From Streptomyces nodosus (GTDB lineage: Bacteria; Actinomycetota; Actinomycetes; Streptomycetales; Streptomycetaceae), in contig NZ_CP023747.1 of NCBI RefSeq assembly GCF_008704995.1, positions 5,490,001 through 5,554,000 on the forward strand: 64,000 nucleotides of DNA. The letters run 5' to 3'. The stretch's first letter is position 1. Every line of letters starts with the position of its first letter. The notes beneath the pieces were generated by a model. The model was not told the origin of the DNA and made no database searches. It saw only the letters and a program-made list of their open reading frames with translations. The position numbers and the translations under genes were made by a program. Positions 42,786 to 50,472 of this stretch are shown in pieces.

Positions 42786-44225
42786 GTGCGCACTCGCCTG
42801 CTTCCGCTGCTCATCGTCCTGATGGCCGCCGTGCTGCTCGCGCTCGGCGTTCCGCTCGCGGTGAGCCTCGCCGCCGCGCAGCAGCAGCGGGTCGTGGTCG
42901 ACCGCATCGACGACACGGCGCGCTTCGCGGCGCTGGCGCAGTTCGTCACCGACCGTCCCTCGGGCCCCTTCGCGGGGACCGTCGATGAACGCGGCGAGAC
43001 CCTGCGCAAGGAGCTCGCCATGTACTACAGCGTGTACGGCATTCGGGCCGGCGTCTACTACCGCGACGACGTACCCATGGCCAACGCACCGAACGACTGG
43101 TATCTGCCGGAGCAGGGCGAGGGCCGTGACGCCTTCAACGAGGCCCTGCTCGGCCGCCGCAGCCACGATCCCGAGCAGGTCTGGCCCTGGCAGCGCAGCA
43201 GGCTGGTGGTGGCCTCTCCGGTCATCCGCGACGGCGATGTCATCGCGGTGGTCGTCACCGACTCGCCCACCGGGGACATGCGGTCGAGGATCCAGCACGG
43301 CTGGCTGCTGATCGTCGTCGGCGAGAGCGCCGCCATGCTGCTCGCCGTCGGCGCGGCACTGCGGCTGACCGGCTGGGTGCTCAGGCCGGTACGGGTCCTG
43401 GACGCGACCACCCACGACATCGCGACCGGACGGCTCAAGTCCCGGGTGGCACCCGCCGGCGGGCCGCCGGAACTGCGACGTCTGGCCCGGTCCTTCAACG
43501 AGATGGCGGACAACGTCGAGGAGGTCCTCGAACGCCAGCGCGCCTTTGTCGCCGACGCCTCCCACCAGTTGCGCAATCCGCTCGCCGCGCTGCTGCTGCG
43601 CATCGAACTGCTCGCCCTCGAACTGCCCGAGGGCAACGAGGAGATCGCCTCGGTGCGCACCGAGGGCAAGCGCCTGGCCCAGGTCCTGGACGATCTGCTC
43701 GACCTGGCGACCGCCGAACACACCGAGGTGGAGCTCCGGCTCACCGACATCGGCGCCCTGGCCGCCGAGCGGGTCGCGGCCTGGGGACCGGCCGCGGCGG
43801 CCCAAGGGGTGCGGCTGACCGGGGACTGCCCGCCCACCACCGCCTGGGTGGACCCGGTCACGCTGTCCAGCGCGCTGGACGCGGTCATCGACAACGCGGT
43901 CAAGTTCACGCCGGCGGGGGAGCGCGTCGAGGTGGCGGTCGCGGCGAGCGGCGAGAGGGCCACGATCGTGGTCACCGACGGCGGTCCGGGGCTCGGCGAC
44001 GAGGAACTCGCCCGCGTCGGCGACCGCTTCTGGCGCAGCGCGGCACACCAGAACATCAAGGGCTCAGGACTCGGCCTGTCGATCTCCCGGGCGCTGCTGA
44101 CGGCGGGCGGGGGCTCGATCTCCTACCGGCACCGCCGGCCGCACGGGCTGAAGGTGACGGTCACGGTCCCCCGGTCGGACGTCCGGCCGGGCGGACCCAC
44201 GGGGGAGCCCATCGGGCTTCCCTGA
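42786..44225 (+). CDS. gluK: Sensor histidine kinase GluK
   Basis: 479 residues. It has an N-terminal membrane helix (LLPLLIVLMAAVLLALGVPLA), an extracellular sensor region of about 130 residues, a second helix (GWLLIVVGESAAMLLAVGAALRLTG), a HAMP domain, a HisKA box FVADASHQLRNPLAALLLR with phospho-acceptor His260, and HATPase_c motifs VIDNAVKFTP, DGGPGLG and GSGLGLSISR. The box is an HQLRNP variant rather than HELRTP. It starts at a GTG nine bases after gluR, so the two are one operon. The extracytoplasmic domain would be the glutamate sensor. Confidence 0.92.
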   Translation: MRTRLLPLLIVLMAAVLLALGVPLAVSLAAAQQQRVVVDRIDDTARFAALAQFVTDRPSGPFAGTVDERGETLRKELAMYYSVYGIRAGVYYRDDVPMANAPNDWYLPEQGEGRDAFNEALLGRRSHDPEQVWPWQRSRLVVASPVIRDGDVIAVVVTDSPTGDMRSRIQHGWLLIVVGESAAMLLAVGAALRLTGWVLRPVRVLDATTHDIATGRLKSRVAPAGGPPELRRLARSFNEMADNVEEVLERQRAFVADASHQLRNPLAALLLRIELLALELPEGNEEIASVRTEGKRLAQVLDDLLDLATAEHTEVELRLTDIGALAAERVAAWGPAAAAQGVRLTGDCPPTTAWVDPVTLSSALDAVIDNAVKFTPAGERVEVAVAASGERATIVVTDGGPGLGDEELARVGDRFWRSAAHQNIKGSGLGLSISRALLTAGGGSISYRHRRPHGLKVTVTVPRSDVRPGGPTGEPIGLP

Positions 44226-44227
44226 CG

Positions 44228-44263
44228 CCGGGGCACCGGCCGCTGAGGCCGCGCCTGCCCCGG
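44228..44263 (+). terminator. Possible terminator after gluK
   Basis: CCGGGGCA and TGCCCCGG form an 8-bp outer stem, with GGCC/GGCC pairing inside the loop, two bases after the gluK stop. No T-run. Confidence 0.4.
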
Positions 44264-44349
44264 ACGGCACCCGGCTGCGGCACCCGCGGGCAGCTGCCCG
44301 GATCCAGGTGCGGGCCGGCTGCGACACTCCGGGCGGCGCTACCGGTCGC

Positions 44350-44569
44350 GTCCTGCTCCGGGCGCGCGGGGTGGTTTCGGCCGTGCGCCGGGTGCGCAGC
44401 TGTCGCGCGCGCTCCGGGGCCCGGAGCTGTAGGGCTTGCCGGGGTGTCATGCGGTGCGCCGGGATGCGCGCCCTACGCCGGGACGTCGGGGGTCTCGCGT
44501 CCTTTCCCAGGTGCACGGAACGAGTCGTGCTCCGGGCGCGAGGGGTGGTGTCGGTCCTGCGCCGGGGGC
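44350..44569. repeat. Imperfect 46-bp direct repeat (two copies, 174 bases apart)
   Basis: Copies at 44350-44395 and 44524-44569 share the pattern GTC-TGCTCCGGGCGCG-GGGGTGGT-TCGG and TGCGCCGGG-GCGC with about seven mismatches. It lies in a non-coding gap between convergent genes. Confidence 0.6.
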
Positions 44570-44625
44570 GCGGAGCGGTCGTCCGCGCGCGCCAGGATGC
44601 CGGGCCGTGCGCCCGGCGCCCGGAG

Positions 44626-45624
44626 TCAGGGCTTCACCGAGCGGTAGTACCGCCGGGCGCCCCGGTGCAGCTCCAGGGGATCCGAGTAGATCGCCGTGCG
44701 CAGATCCACCAGCTGGGCCGCGTGAACCTGCGCTCCGATCCGGTCCCGGCTGTCGATCACCACGCGGGTGATCCGCTCGGTCAGGTCCGCGTCCATGTCC
44801 TCCCGGGTCACCAGGAGATTCGCGACGGCCACGGTCTGCACGGACGACCCCCGCTCGGCGTCCGGATAGGCGTCGGCGGGTATCAGGGCGGCCCGGTAAT
44901 AGCGCGAGGAGCCGCCCTGCTGATGCAGCTTGGTCACCAGGTCGCTGCCGATCGGCACCAGGCGGACGGGGAAGTTCCGCGACAGCTCGGTGACCGCGCT
45001 GGTGGGTAGTCCGCCCGACCAGAAGAACGCGTCGATCTTGTGGTGCCTGAGCCGGTCGGGCATGGTCCCGATGCCGTCGGACAGCGGTGTGATGTCCTTC
45101 TCCGGGTCGAGGCCGGCCGCCTCCAGCACATGCTCGGCGATCAGCCGGACCCCGGACCCGCTCGGCCCGACGGCGACCGTACGGCCCTTGAGGTCCGCCA
45201 CGGAACGCACCGGGGACGAGCGCGGCACCACCAGATGCACATAGTCGTCGTACAGCCGTGCGCAGGCGCGCAGTCGGTCGGCCCCCGGCTTGTTCTCCAG
45301 CTTGTACATCTCCACGGCGTCGGCCGCCGCGATGGTGAAGTCCGCCTTCCCCGCGGCCACACGCCGCACGTTCTCCTGCGACCCGTCGCTGTTCAGCAAC
45401 CGGACGTCCAGCTCCGGCAGATCCTTGGCGAGCGCCGTCCGCAGCAGCACGCCGTACTTCTGGTAGACGCCGCTCGGGGTGCCCGTGCTCACGGTGACCG
45501 TGCCGCGGGGCGTCCCGTCGCCGATCGGCAGCAGCCACCACAGCAGCAGCCCGAGGGCCGTGAGCACGGCGGCCGAGCCCAGCAGTGCGCGGCGTCCGCC
45601 GATCCGGGTGAGTGCCTGGGACAT
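44626..45624 (-). CDS. TAXI-family solute-binding protein
   Basis: 332 residues. An N-terminal membrane anchor or uncleaved signal (RALLGSAAVLTALGLLLWWLL) precedes the TAXI core: TVSTGTPSGVYQKYGVLLRTALAKD, LLNSDGSQENVRRVAAGKADFTI, GRTVAVGPSGSGVRLIAEHVLEAAGLDP and FFWSGGLPTSAVTELS. TAXI proteins normally deliver solutes such as glutamate to TRAP transporters, but no TRAP permease gene is in the window. It may feed a distant permease or act as a sensor. The ATG is preceded by AGGATCG; the longer frame upstream overlaps the divergent MazG-like gene and is not real. Confidence 0.88.
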   Translation of the reverse strand: MSQALTRIGGRRALLGSAAVLTALGLLLWWLLPIGDGTPRGTVTVSTGTPSGVYQKYGVLLRTALAKDLPELDVRLLNSDGSQENVRRVAAGKADFTIAAADAVEMYKLENKPGADRLRACARLYDDYVHLVVPRSSPVRSVADLKGRTVAVGPSGSGVRLIAEHVLEAAGLDPEKDITPLSDGIGTMPDRLRHHKIDAFFWSGGLPTSAVTELSRNFPVRLVPIGSDLVTKLHQQGGSSRYYRAALIPADAYPDAERGSSVQTVAVANLLVTREDMDADLTERITRVVIDSRDRIGAQVHAAQLVDLRTAIYSDPLELHRGARRYYRSVKP

Positions 45625-45775
45625 GCGCGCGATCCTGCCAGGCCATGGGCGCCCCTGACCAGGGTGAGGGCCCGGCCGGTGACCGGGCGGCAGGGCGGGA
45701 CACGCGGCCCGGTGTGGAACACGGGCGGCGGGACGGGGCGCGGGGCCGGTGCGGAAAACCGGCGGAGCGGGCCGA

Positions 45776-45781
45776 TAGGGT
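45776..45781 (+). promoter_or_regulatory. Predicted leaderless -10 box of the MazG-like gene
   Basis: TAGGGT ends six bases before the ATG at 45788; no ribosome site is present. Confidence 0.4.
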
Positions 45782-45787
45782 CGCGGA

Positions 45788-46237
45788 ATGCGTCCCTCCC
45801 CCGCCTCCCCCGCCGCCCTCGTCCGAGAGTTCCATCTCGCCTTCGGCCTCGACGCCCGTACCGAGCCGACGGAGGTCTCCCCGGAACTGGCCGCACACCG
45901 CGGGGAACTGCTCGCCGAGGAGGCCGCGGAGGTCGTCGAGGTGTCCGTGACCGGCCCCCTCGACCGGCTGGCCCATGAACTGGCCGATGTCGTGTATGTG
46001 GCGTACGGCACGGCCCTGGTGCACGGCATCGACCTGGACGCCGTGATCGCCGAGATCCACCGCGCCAATATGACCAAGATCGGCCCGGACGGCACCGTCT
46101 CCCGCCGGGCCGACGGCAAGGTACTCAAGGGCGACCACTACCGTGCCCCGGACATCGCGGAGATCCTGCGCCGTCAGGGCTGGACGCCTCAGGACTCCTC
46201 CCAGGGCTCCCAGGACCCGACGCCCGCACGGCCGTAG
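45788..46237 (+). CDS. MazG-like nucleotide pyrophosphohydrolase
   Basis: 149 residues, all-alpha NTP pyrophosphatase fold. Metal-binding motifs are LLAEEAAEVVEV (E-E-x-x-E) and LAHELADVVYVAYGTALVHGID (E-x-x-D), then the family-typical IHRANMTKIGPDGTV and GKVLKGDHYRAPDI. The last motif resembles phosphoribosyl-ATP pyrophosphohydrolase-like proteins of the HisE/MazG clan. It probably cleaves non-canonical NTPs. The C-terminal 15 residues are a Ser/Gln/Pro tail. Confidence 0.88.
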   Translation: MRPSPASPAALVREFHLAFGLDARTEPTEVSPELAAHRGELLAEEAAEVVEVSVTGPLDRLAHELADVVYVAYGTALVHGIDLDAVIAEIHRANMTKIGPDGTVSRRADGKVLKGDHYRAPDIAEILRRQGWTPQDSSQGSQDPTPARP

Positions 46238-46324
46238 GACCCGCCCGTGCGGGCGCGCCGACCCGCGGGCGTCATGAACTCGCCGACGTCATGAACTCGC
46301 GGGCGCGCCCTCGAGCGCGACCGC

Positions 46325-47266
46325 TCACCGGCGCACCCACACGCCCCGGGGGTGTCCGCCCCGCGCGCGTCGGCCGGCCGCGCGCCCCGGCTCGGGTCCC
46401 CCGCGGCGTGATCGCGAGGGCTGATGGAGGTCGAGTTCGCTCTCGAGCTCGTCGAGCGCGCGGCGGACCGTGGCGATCCGGTCCCGCAGGGGCTGCGGCT
46501 CGCCCGGCGTCTCCGGCGGCTGCTCTTCCGCCTCCAGGTCGCGGGCCTCGTCGAAGGAGGTGACGACGATGCCGATCAGCACATTGACCAGGACGAAGGA
46601 GGCGAGCAGCACATAGGAGGCGTAATAGAAGATGCTCCAGCGCGAGACCTCCAGACCCGCGTGGACCGCCTCGCCTATGCCGTCCAGGGTCATCAGCAGA
46701 AAGAGTGTCAGAAGGGCGCGGCCCATGGACCCGTAGTGCTGGGGGTCCTGGCGCGCGAAGAACACCCAGCCGGCCATCGCGTACACATACAGCACCAGCG
46801 TCCCGACGAGCAGAAAGCTCAGTGTGCCGGGCAGACTGCGGACGACCGCGACCAGGACGATGCGCAACTGGGGCAGGAACCGCGCCGTACGCAGGACCCG
46901 GGCCAGCCGCAGCAGCCGCAGGATCGTGGTGTTCTCGCTGACCACCGGCAAAAACGCGCTCGCCACCACGACCACGTCGAACAGGTTCCACGGGTCGCGG
47001 AAGAACGCCGCCGGGCGGTCGGCATGGGCCGCCAGCCGCAGCGCGATCTCCACGGTGAACGCGGCGACGCAGCAGTGTTCGGCCAGCCGTAACCAGCGGT
47101 GCCAGTCCTCGACCACACCGCTGTAGGTCTCCAGGCCGAGGAGCATCGCGTTCACCACGATCAGGCCGAAGACGGCGATGGCGAACCAACGTGCCTCGGT
47201 GAGGGCACGGCTCCGCCGCGCCACCGTCTCGCGGACGGAGGCCCGCCCCGCGGTCACGTCCGTCAT
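46325..47266 (-). CDS. Single-domain voltage-gated-type ion channel
   Basis: 313 residues, six membrane helices in an S1-S6 order. S4 carries arginines every third residue (LRLLRLARVLRTARFLPQLR), the voltage-sensor signature. The pore loop is LLTLFLLMTLDGIGEAVHAG and S6 is YVLLASFVLVNVLIGIVVTSF. It belongs with bacterial sodium-channel-like (NaChBac) proteins, but the usual T-L-E/D-S-W filter reads T-L-D-G-I, so ion selectivity is uncertain. The C-terminus has an acidic coiled-coil-like segment and an Arg/Gly-rich tail. The ATG has AGAGGAAGC directly upstream. Confidence 0.88.
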   Translation of the reverse strand: MTDVTAGRASVRETVARRSRALTEARWFAIAVFGLIVVNAMLLGLETYSGVVEDWHRWLRLAEHCCVAAFTVEIALRLAAHADRPAAFFRDPWNLFDVVVVASAFLPVVSENTTILRLLRLARVLRTARFLPQLRIVLVAVVRSLPGTLSFLLVGTLVLYVYAMAGWVFFARQDPQHYGSMGRALLTLFLLMTLDGIGEAVHAGLEVSRWSIFYYASYVLLASFVLVNVLIGIVVTSFDEARDLEAEEQPPETPGEPQPLRDRIATVRRALDELESELDLHQPSRSRRGGPEPGRAAGRRARGGHPRGVWVRR

Positions 47267-47464
47267 GCTTCCTCTGTGTCCCTCCGTGCAGCACAATGCG
47301 CCCGGCGACCGGTCGGGCCGGCGGACGCATCGAGTGATCATTCCTCTGGGGAGACTTCTACCGCACGTCGGCCGTATGGTCACGCGCGGTGGCCGACGGG
47401 GCACTCCTGGGGCGCGCGGCGGCCTCCGTCCGTACGGCCCACGGGGCCGGTGGGCGGGGCCGCC

Positions 47465-47470
47465 TAGACT
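47465..47470 (+). promoter_or_regulatory. Possible -10 box for arsR-type gene
   Basis: TAGACT, identical to the -10 box before the RodZ-like gene, lies 43 bases upstream of the GTG start. No good -35 is seen. Confidence 0.3.
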
Positions 47471-47513
47471 GGGACGGCTCGCAGGACGGACACGGGGTGC
47501 AAGGAGGACGACG

Positions 47514-47870
47514 GTGGCGGCAGACGGCGGTGATTTCGAGGACCCGTCCGTCGAGGTGCTGGCGGAGGCCGCCGCCGCGTTCGGGCTGCTGGCCTCGTCC
47601 GCGCGACTGCACATCGTCTGGGCGCTGGCGCAGGGTGAGAGCGATGTCACCGGACTCGCCGAGCGGGTCGGGGGCGCACTGCCCGCCGTGAGCCAGCATC
47701 TGACCAAGCTCAAGCTCGCCGGTCTGGTCCGCTCCCGCCGCGAGGGCCGCCGCCAGGTGTACTTCGTCGACGACACGGACATCGTGACCGTGGTGCGTCT
47801 GATGGTGGGCCAGCTCACCGACCGCGCCGAGCAGAACCGGGCCCCGGCGCCCCGGCTCCGTGGCCTCTGA
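47514..47870 (+). CDS. ArsR-family repressor coupled to an Mg-type P-ATPase
   Basis: 118 residues. The winged helix has ARLHIVWALAQGESDVTGLAERVGGALPAVSQHLTKLKLAGLVRSRREGRRQVYFV, a classic ArsR/SmtB core. There is no cysteine and no ELCVCDL-type metal site, so it is not a standard arsenic, cadmium or zinc sensor. The GTG has AAGGAGGA five bases upstream. Its stop lies 11 bases inside the ATPase gene, making the pair translationally coupled. It probably represses its own operon and responds to something relevant to the ATPase. Confidence 0.88.
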   Translation: MAADGGDFEDPSVEVLAEAAAAFGLLASSARLHIVWALAQGESDVTGLAERVGGALPAVSQHLTKLKLAGLVRSRREGRRQVYFVDDTDIVTVVRLMVGQLTDRAEQNRAPAPRLRGL

Positions 47871-50445
47871 GACGGCCCCACCCTCGGCGACCCCGCGGTC
47901 GCCGGAGGCAGGCGTGGCCGGACCCACCCTCCTCCAGGAGCTGCGGCGGGTGGAGAGCAGTCCGCGCGGACTCACCGACGCGGAGGCGGAGGCGCGCCTC
48001 GCGGACCTCGGGGAGAATGTGCTCCCCGAGGCCCGTACGCCCTCCTGGGCCCGGCTCTTCGTACGCGGTCTGCGTGATCCCTTCACCACCGTGCTGCTCT
48101 GCCTCGGGCTGGTCTCGGCGACCGTCTCCGCCTGGGGCACCGCAGGGGTGATCCTCTCCCTCGTCGTGGTCAGCTGCGTGCTGCGGGCCGGCGGCGAACA
48201 CCGGGCCGACCGCTCGATGGCCGCGCTGCGCGAACTCGTCGCCACCACGACGACCGCGGTGCGCCGTACGGACCCGGACCGGCCGCCGCGGGAGCGGGAG
48301 ACGCCCGCCGCCGAACTGGTGCCGGGCGATGTGATCCGGCTCGCTCCCGGCGACCTGGTGCCGGCCGATGTACGACTGCTGCACGCGAGCGGTCTGACCG
48401 TGCACCAGGCGGCCCTGACCGGTGAGTCGGCGCCCGTGGCGAAGTACGCGCAGGACACCCCCGTGGAGTCCGGGGCCGGGCCCTTCGCCGAGCCGCATCT
48501 CTGTTTCCAGGGCAGCAGCGTCGCCTCCGGCAGCGCCACCGCGGTCGTCCTGGAGACGGGAGCCCGGACCCGGTTCGCCCGGGCCCACGGCACCGGCGTC
48601 CGGCGGGGGGCCAGCTCCTTCGACCGGTCCGTGCACGGCATCTCCTGGGTGCTGATCCGGTTCATGCTGCTCACCCCGCCGCTGGTCCTCACGGCCAACG
48701 CGGCGCTGCGCGGCCGGGGTCTGGAGACGCTCCCCTTCGCCGTCGCGGTAGCCGTCGGTCTCACCCCCGAGATGCTGCCGGTCATCGTCACCACCTGTCT
48801 GGCCCGCGGAGCCGCCTTCCTCGCCCGCACCCACGGTGTGATCGTCAAACGCCTGCCCGCCCTGCACGACCTCGGCGCCGTCGATGTGCTGTGCATCGAC
48901 AAGACGGGCACCCTCACCCAGGACCGGCCCGTCGTGGCACGGGCCCTGGACGGCGACGGCGAGGACGCGCCCGACGTCCTGCGCTGGGCCGCCGCGGGCG
49001 CCTGGTGGACCCTCCAGCTCGCCGATCTGCCGACCGCGGACGCCCTCGACGAGGCGCTGCTGGACGCGGCCGACGGGGCCTGGGAGGCGTACGAGGGCGT
49101 GGCCGCCCTGCCCTTCGACCCGGTGCGCCGGCTCGCCACCGCCGTCGTCCGCGGTCGGCTCGGCAGCCACACCCTCCTCGTCAGGGGCGCCCCCGAGGCG
49201 GTGCTGGAGCGCTGCGAACTGGAGCCCGAGGAGCGGGAACGGCTGCGCGCACGGGCCGCGCATCAGGCGGACCAGGGGCTGAGGCTGCTCGCCGTCGCCA
49301 CCGCCGACCGCGACGTCCGCACCCGCGCCTACACCCCCGCCGACGAGCGCGGACTGACCTTCCGGGGCTTCGTCGCCTTCCACGACGCCCTCGCCCCGAC
49401 CGCCGGACAGGCCCTGGGCGACCTCGCCGCCTGTGGCGTCGCCGTACGGATCCTCACCGGCGACCACCCCGGCACCGCGGCCCGCGCCTGCCGCGACCTC
49501 GGCCTTGACCCCGGTGAGGTGCGTACCGCGGGCGCCCCGGACGAGCTCTCCGCGACGGTCGTAGCCCGCTGCACCCCCGAGGACAAGGCGCGGATCGTCG
49601 CCGGACTGCGTGCGGCCGGGCACACCGTCGGCTTCCTCGGTGACGGCCTCAACGACGTGCCCGCGCTGCGCGCCGCCGATGTGGGCATCGCCCCGCGCGA
49701 GGCCGTCGAGGTGGCCCGGGAGAGCGCGGACGTCGTCCTGGCGCACAAGGACCTCACCGCGATCGACCACGCGGTCACCGCCGGACGCCACAGCAGCGGC
49801 AACATCGCCACCTATCTCCGGGTGACGCTCTCCTCCAACCTCGGCAACGTCGTGGCGATGCTCGCCGCGGGCCTGCTGCTGCCCTTCCTCCCGATGCTCC
49901 CGGCCCAGGTCCTCACCCAGAACCTGTGCTTCGACATGGCCCAGCTCGCCTTCGCCCACGACCGCCCCGCGCGCCGGGTGCTGATGCGCCCCACCGCGCT
50001 GCGCCCGCCCGCCTTCCTGCGCTTCATCACCGGCTTCGGCCTGGTCAACGCGATCGCCGACCTCGCCACCTTCGGCGTTCTCGCGGTCGCGCTGTACGGC
50101 CCCGACACGCTCGACGACGAGGCGGTCTTCCACTCCGCCTGGTTCACCGAGAACCTGCTCACCCAGGCCCTGGTCATGGTGCTGCTGCGGTCCGGCCGCG
50201 CGGTCGCCGAGGGCCGCGCCCCGGGCCCGGTCGGACGGGCCGCGGGCGTCCTTGCCGCCGTCGGGCTCTTTCTGCCTCTCACCCCGCTCGGCGCCCTCGT
50301 CGGTCTGTCCGCCCTCCCGACGATGTACTACCTGCTGGTGGCCGCCGTCCTCCCGCTGTACGCGGTCGCGCTGTGGGCGCTGCGGGCGCGCTTCGAACGG
50401 CGGTCGGGCGAGGACCGTGAGGGCCCTCGCCCGACCCGGCCGTAG
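47860..50445 (+). CDS. mgtA: Magnesium-transporting P-type ATPase (MgtA/MgtB class)
   Basis: An 861-residue P3B-type ATPase. The order is an N-terminal cation-ATPase domain (GLTDAEAEARLADLGENVL), actuator TGES, helix 4 AVGLTPEMLPVIVTT (diagnostic for MgtA/B), phosphorylation site CIDKTGTLTQDRP with Asp347, nucleotide domain LPFDPVRR and VRGAPEAVLERC, hinge FLGDGLNDVPALRAADVGIA, and six C-terminal helices including NLCFDMAQLAFAHDRP. The GTG start overlaps the arsR-type gene and no separate ribosome site is visible. MgtA imports Mg2+ under starvation and is normally controlled by Mg-sensing RNA or PhoP; pairing with an ArsR protein is unusual. Confidence 0.92.
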   Translation: MASETAPPSATPRSPEAGVAGPTLLQELRRVESSPRGLTDAEAEARLADLGENVLPEARTPSWARLFVRGLRDPFTTVLLCLGLVSATVSAWGTAGVILSLVVVSCVLRAGGEHRADRSMAALRELVATTTTAVRRTDPDRPPRERETPAAELVPGDVIRLAPGDLVPADVRLLHASGLTVHQAALTGESAPVAKYAQDTPVESGAGPFAEPHLCFQGSSVASGSATAVVLETGARTRFARAHGTGVRRGASSFDRSVHGISWVLIRFMLLTPPLVLTANAALRGRGLETLPFAVAVAVGLTPEMLPVIVTTCLARGAAFLARTHGVIVKRLPALHDLGAVDVLCIDKTGTLTQDRPVVARALDGDGEDAPDVLRWAAAGAWWTLQLADLPTADALDEALLDAADGAWEAYEGVAALPFDPVRRLATAVVRGRLGSHTLLVRGAPEAVLERCELEPEERERLRARAAHQADQGLRLLAVATADRDVRTRAYTPADERGLTFRGFVAFHDALAPTAGQALGDLAACGVAVRILTGDHPGTAARACRDLGLDPGEVRTAGAPDELSATVVARCTPEDKARIVAGLRAAGHTVGFLGDGLNDVPALRAADVGIAPREAVEVARESADVVLAHKDLTAIDHAVTAGRHSSGNIATYLRVTLSSNLGNVVAMLAAGLLLPFLPMLPAQVLTQNLCFDMAQLAFAHDRPARRVLMRPTALRPPAFLRFITGFGLVNAIADLATFGVLAVALYGPDTLDDEAVFHSAWFTENLLTQALVMVLLRSGRAVAEGRAPGPVGRAAGVLAAVGLFLPLTPLGALVGLSALPTMYYLLVAAVLPLYAVALWALRARFERRSGEDREGPRPTRP

Positions 50446-50472
50446 ACACGGTCACGACGGGTTGCGTCCGGT

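Larger units (their letters stand above)
44226..44625. other. 400-base convergent gap after gluK
   Basis: No gene seen. It contains a hairpin right after gluK and a diverged direct repeat (both listed). The rest is very GC-rich, low-complexity sequence. Confidence 0.5.
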
